Assembly (NCBI GenBank): GCA_017590115.1
Contig: JAGGNK010003224.1
Coordinates: 672,913-736,912, forward strand
DNA length: 64,000 nucleotides
DNA from: Montifringilla adamsi
Taxonomy: Eukaryota; Chordata; Aves; Passeriformes; Passeridae
Reading direction: 5' to 3'
Of this stretch, positions 62,371 to 64,000 are shown piece after piece (position 1 is the first letter of the stretch; each line of letters opens with the position of its first letter). The notes below the pieces were generated by a model, which was not told the DNA's origin, made no database searches, and saw nothing but the letters and a program-made list of their open reading frames with translations. A program made the translations under genes and the position numbers.

Positions 62371-62373
<3 letters not shown>

Positions 62374-64000
62374 GAAGAGCTTGTCGCTCTTTCAAATGGT
62401 TTATTACTTTCAAGGGTGAATTCATCTACCCTTCTGCTTGCAAGCAATTTGATATTAAGAATAAAGCAGGTTATTAATCCTCTTGAAGAGGACAAAATTA
62501 AGAACAAAGCTCTAGAGCAGCTACCAAATAGTATCTAATATCTACAGAATAGGGTCAGAGAAGACACAATGAAATTGGGAGCGGAATGTTCATATCCTAA
62601 CACCAAGCACACACTTTTATAGAAATTCAAAAGGCACCTTAATGTCTTCATAGTTTCAGTCTGTGACAAACAGATGTTACAGTGAGATCAGACAGGACAA
62701 CTCAACATCACTGGCAGTTCACAGCTGCCAAAAGGGGTAAGCCATGCTCCCCCTCTCCCCACTTCTCTCCCACTCATGACACATGCTGCCCCTATTTCTT
62801 TCTTGTCATCCTTTCTAGTACTGATCTGGTACTTGTCACACATCCCACCCACTTCCTCTAATGCGGGCACAATATCATTGATTTATACCCAGTCTCCACT
62901 TAGCACTGTGCCTTAATTCCAATTAAATAACATCCTGAACGATTCCAAAATGCTTCAGCCTTCCCTCCCCAACTCCCACACATGCTGACTACAGCTGCAC
63001 AGCTGTGTGTCAGGAACCCAAAAGAAAACTTACATTTCATTTATTTCTATGCAATGTTTGAAACTCTAGTATCAGTGGCCAAAGAAAGAAGAGCAAAGAG
63101 ACTCATCACAATTCCCCCACCCCCCACAACCCCCTCATTTTCACTTCTGCTCTCCACATAGGAAGACGAGTCAGGAACGGCAAAAAACAACTATGTCCTT
63201 CACATATGGTTTCTACCATGAAAGGAGCAGACATCATATTGCTTTCCTAAATCAAGGTTTATGAAAGATCTGATATTCTTCTTTATTTTTATATAACATT
63301 CACAATCATTCATATTCCTACTATCCACAACCTTTTCCTCTCCTTGACAACACCAAAAATTATGGAAGAGGGGGAAAAGAAAAGGAATAAAACTTTTTGG
63401 TGTAGTTTCAACATTTCCTTTTTTCTTGAAAGTCAGCTTCAATGTGTGTGAAAATTCCTCTTTAACTGTAGAAGATATACACTCTGACAGATTATTTAGA
63501 GGTAAATGTGAAAGGGGACAGGCTAATAATTCTTTAGGCTAACTATAAAATAGGGGAATGCTTTACAGCTGACATTGTGAGTATATCAACCCAGTAATTG
63601 GATGCACGTGTTAGTAGCAGTAAAAAGGCACTGTCCAGTTGTCCACCTTACATGGGAATCTACTTTGAGCATATTCTTTGATTTACTGTTGCAATTAGAA
63701 CTGAATGTTCAAAGAAAGAACACAAGTGACCTAATTTAAAAACAGTGCCTTTAAAGCCACTATTTAGTACGAGACTTGGCTTACTTGTAACCATTTCTTT
63801 CCCCTGCAACTTCTATTTGTTGCACTGTACTCATGAAGCCCCAAAATCAATTTTAATAATCTGCCCAATTAATGAATTCAGTTTTAATATCCATTCAGTG
63901 ATTAAAGATTTAGCCACTTCCTCCTGACTCCTACCCTTGAAGATTTTAAATCTCTTCATAAACACAGAGAGCTTACCCAGGCTGACTTTCAAAACTTCAT

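Larger units (their letters stand above)
18239..64000 (-). other. FGF10: FGF10 intron 1 (partial, at least 45.8 kb)
   Basis: The interval lies upstream of exon 2 on the minus strand and runs off the window. No frame encodes the FGF10 N-terminus (signal peptide, Ser-rich stretch, or the segment leading into the PYS residues of the exon 1 junction), so exon 1 is beyond 64000. FGF10 has a very long first intron in other vertebrates, so this is expected. The interval holds CR1 pieces, one ERV-L LTR, one SINE and low-complexity tracts, listed separately. Long stretches without recognisable repeats (about 18.2-24.1, 30.0-35.9 and 44.6-53.6 kb) are where conserved enhancers would be sought. No other protein-coding exon is convincing. 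Confidence 0.85.

Noticed and set aside
62262..62507. Poly-T run as the tail of a processed pseudogene or retroposon
   Set aside because: No recognisable gene or LINE/SINE body adjoins the 39-base run; kept only as a homopolymer tract.
18239..64000. FGF10 exon 1
   Set aside because: I looked on the minus strand for a signal-peptide exon ending with a phase 1 donor and the residues preceding ILEIT; no frame matches, so it lies outside the window.

Overview
The window looks like passerine bird genomic DNA. It is AT-rich and gene-poor, with many CR1 LINE fragments carrying the typical avian 3' tail, one avian ERV-L type LTR, and one tRNA-Ile-headed, CR1-tailed SINE of the TguSINE1 type, a family known from passerines. 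There is no bacterial, plasmid or phage content: no operons, CRISPR arrays or ribosome binding sites.

One protein-coding gene is supported: FGF10 (fibroblast growth factor 10) on the minus strand. Two of its three coding exons are present with clean splice signals. The terminal coding exon is 14218-14415 (stop codon TAG at 14218-14220) and the middle exon is 18135-18238 (104 nt). The first coding exon, with the signal peptide, is not in the window and must lie beyond position 64000. Everything from 18239 to 64000 is therefore read as first-intron sequence (at least 45.8 kb). The 3' UTR starts at 14217 and may run to about 11260, where five AATAAA signals (minus strand) cluster in 92 bp.

Layout: 1 to about 11260 is the region downstream of FGF10, with three clear CR1 pieces (5405-5630, 6785-7515, 9558-10196) and a few small palindromes. 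About 11260-18238 holds the FGF10 3' UTR, exon 3, a 3.7 kb intron and exon 2, and I see no interspersed repeat there. From 18239 to 64000 intron 1 holds CR1 pieces of different ages (about 24080, 28130, 29340, 35918, 43630, 44225, 53963, 57665, 61690), an ERV-L LTR (38240-38665), the SINE (53609-53750), long homopolymer tracts and several perfect palindromes.

No new multi-gene system is visible. The points most worth a second look are a palindrome of nuclear-receptor half-site form at 29177-29203, an unusually long cysteine-rich open frame at 27030-27554, the poly(A)-signal cluster, the out-of-order CR1 blocks at 43.6-44.6 kb, and the SINE as a lineage marker. Most short open frames in the window are chance frames or decayed transposon sequence.
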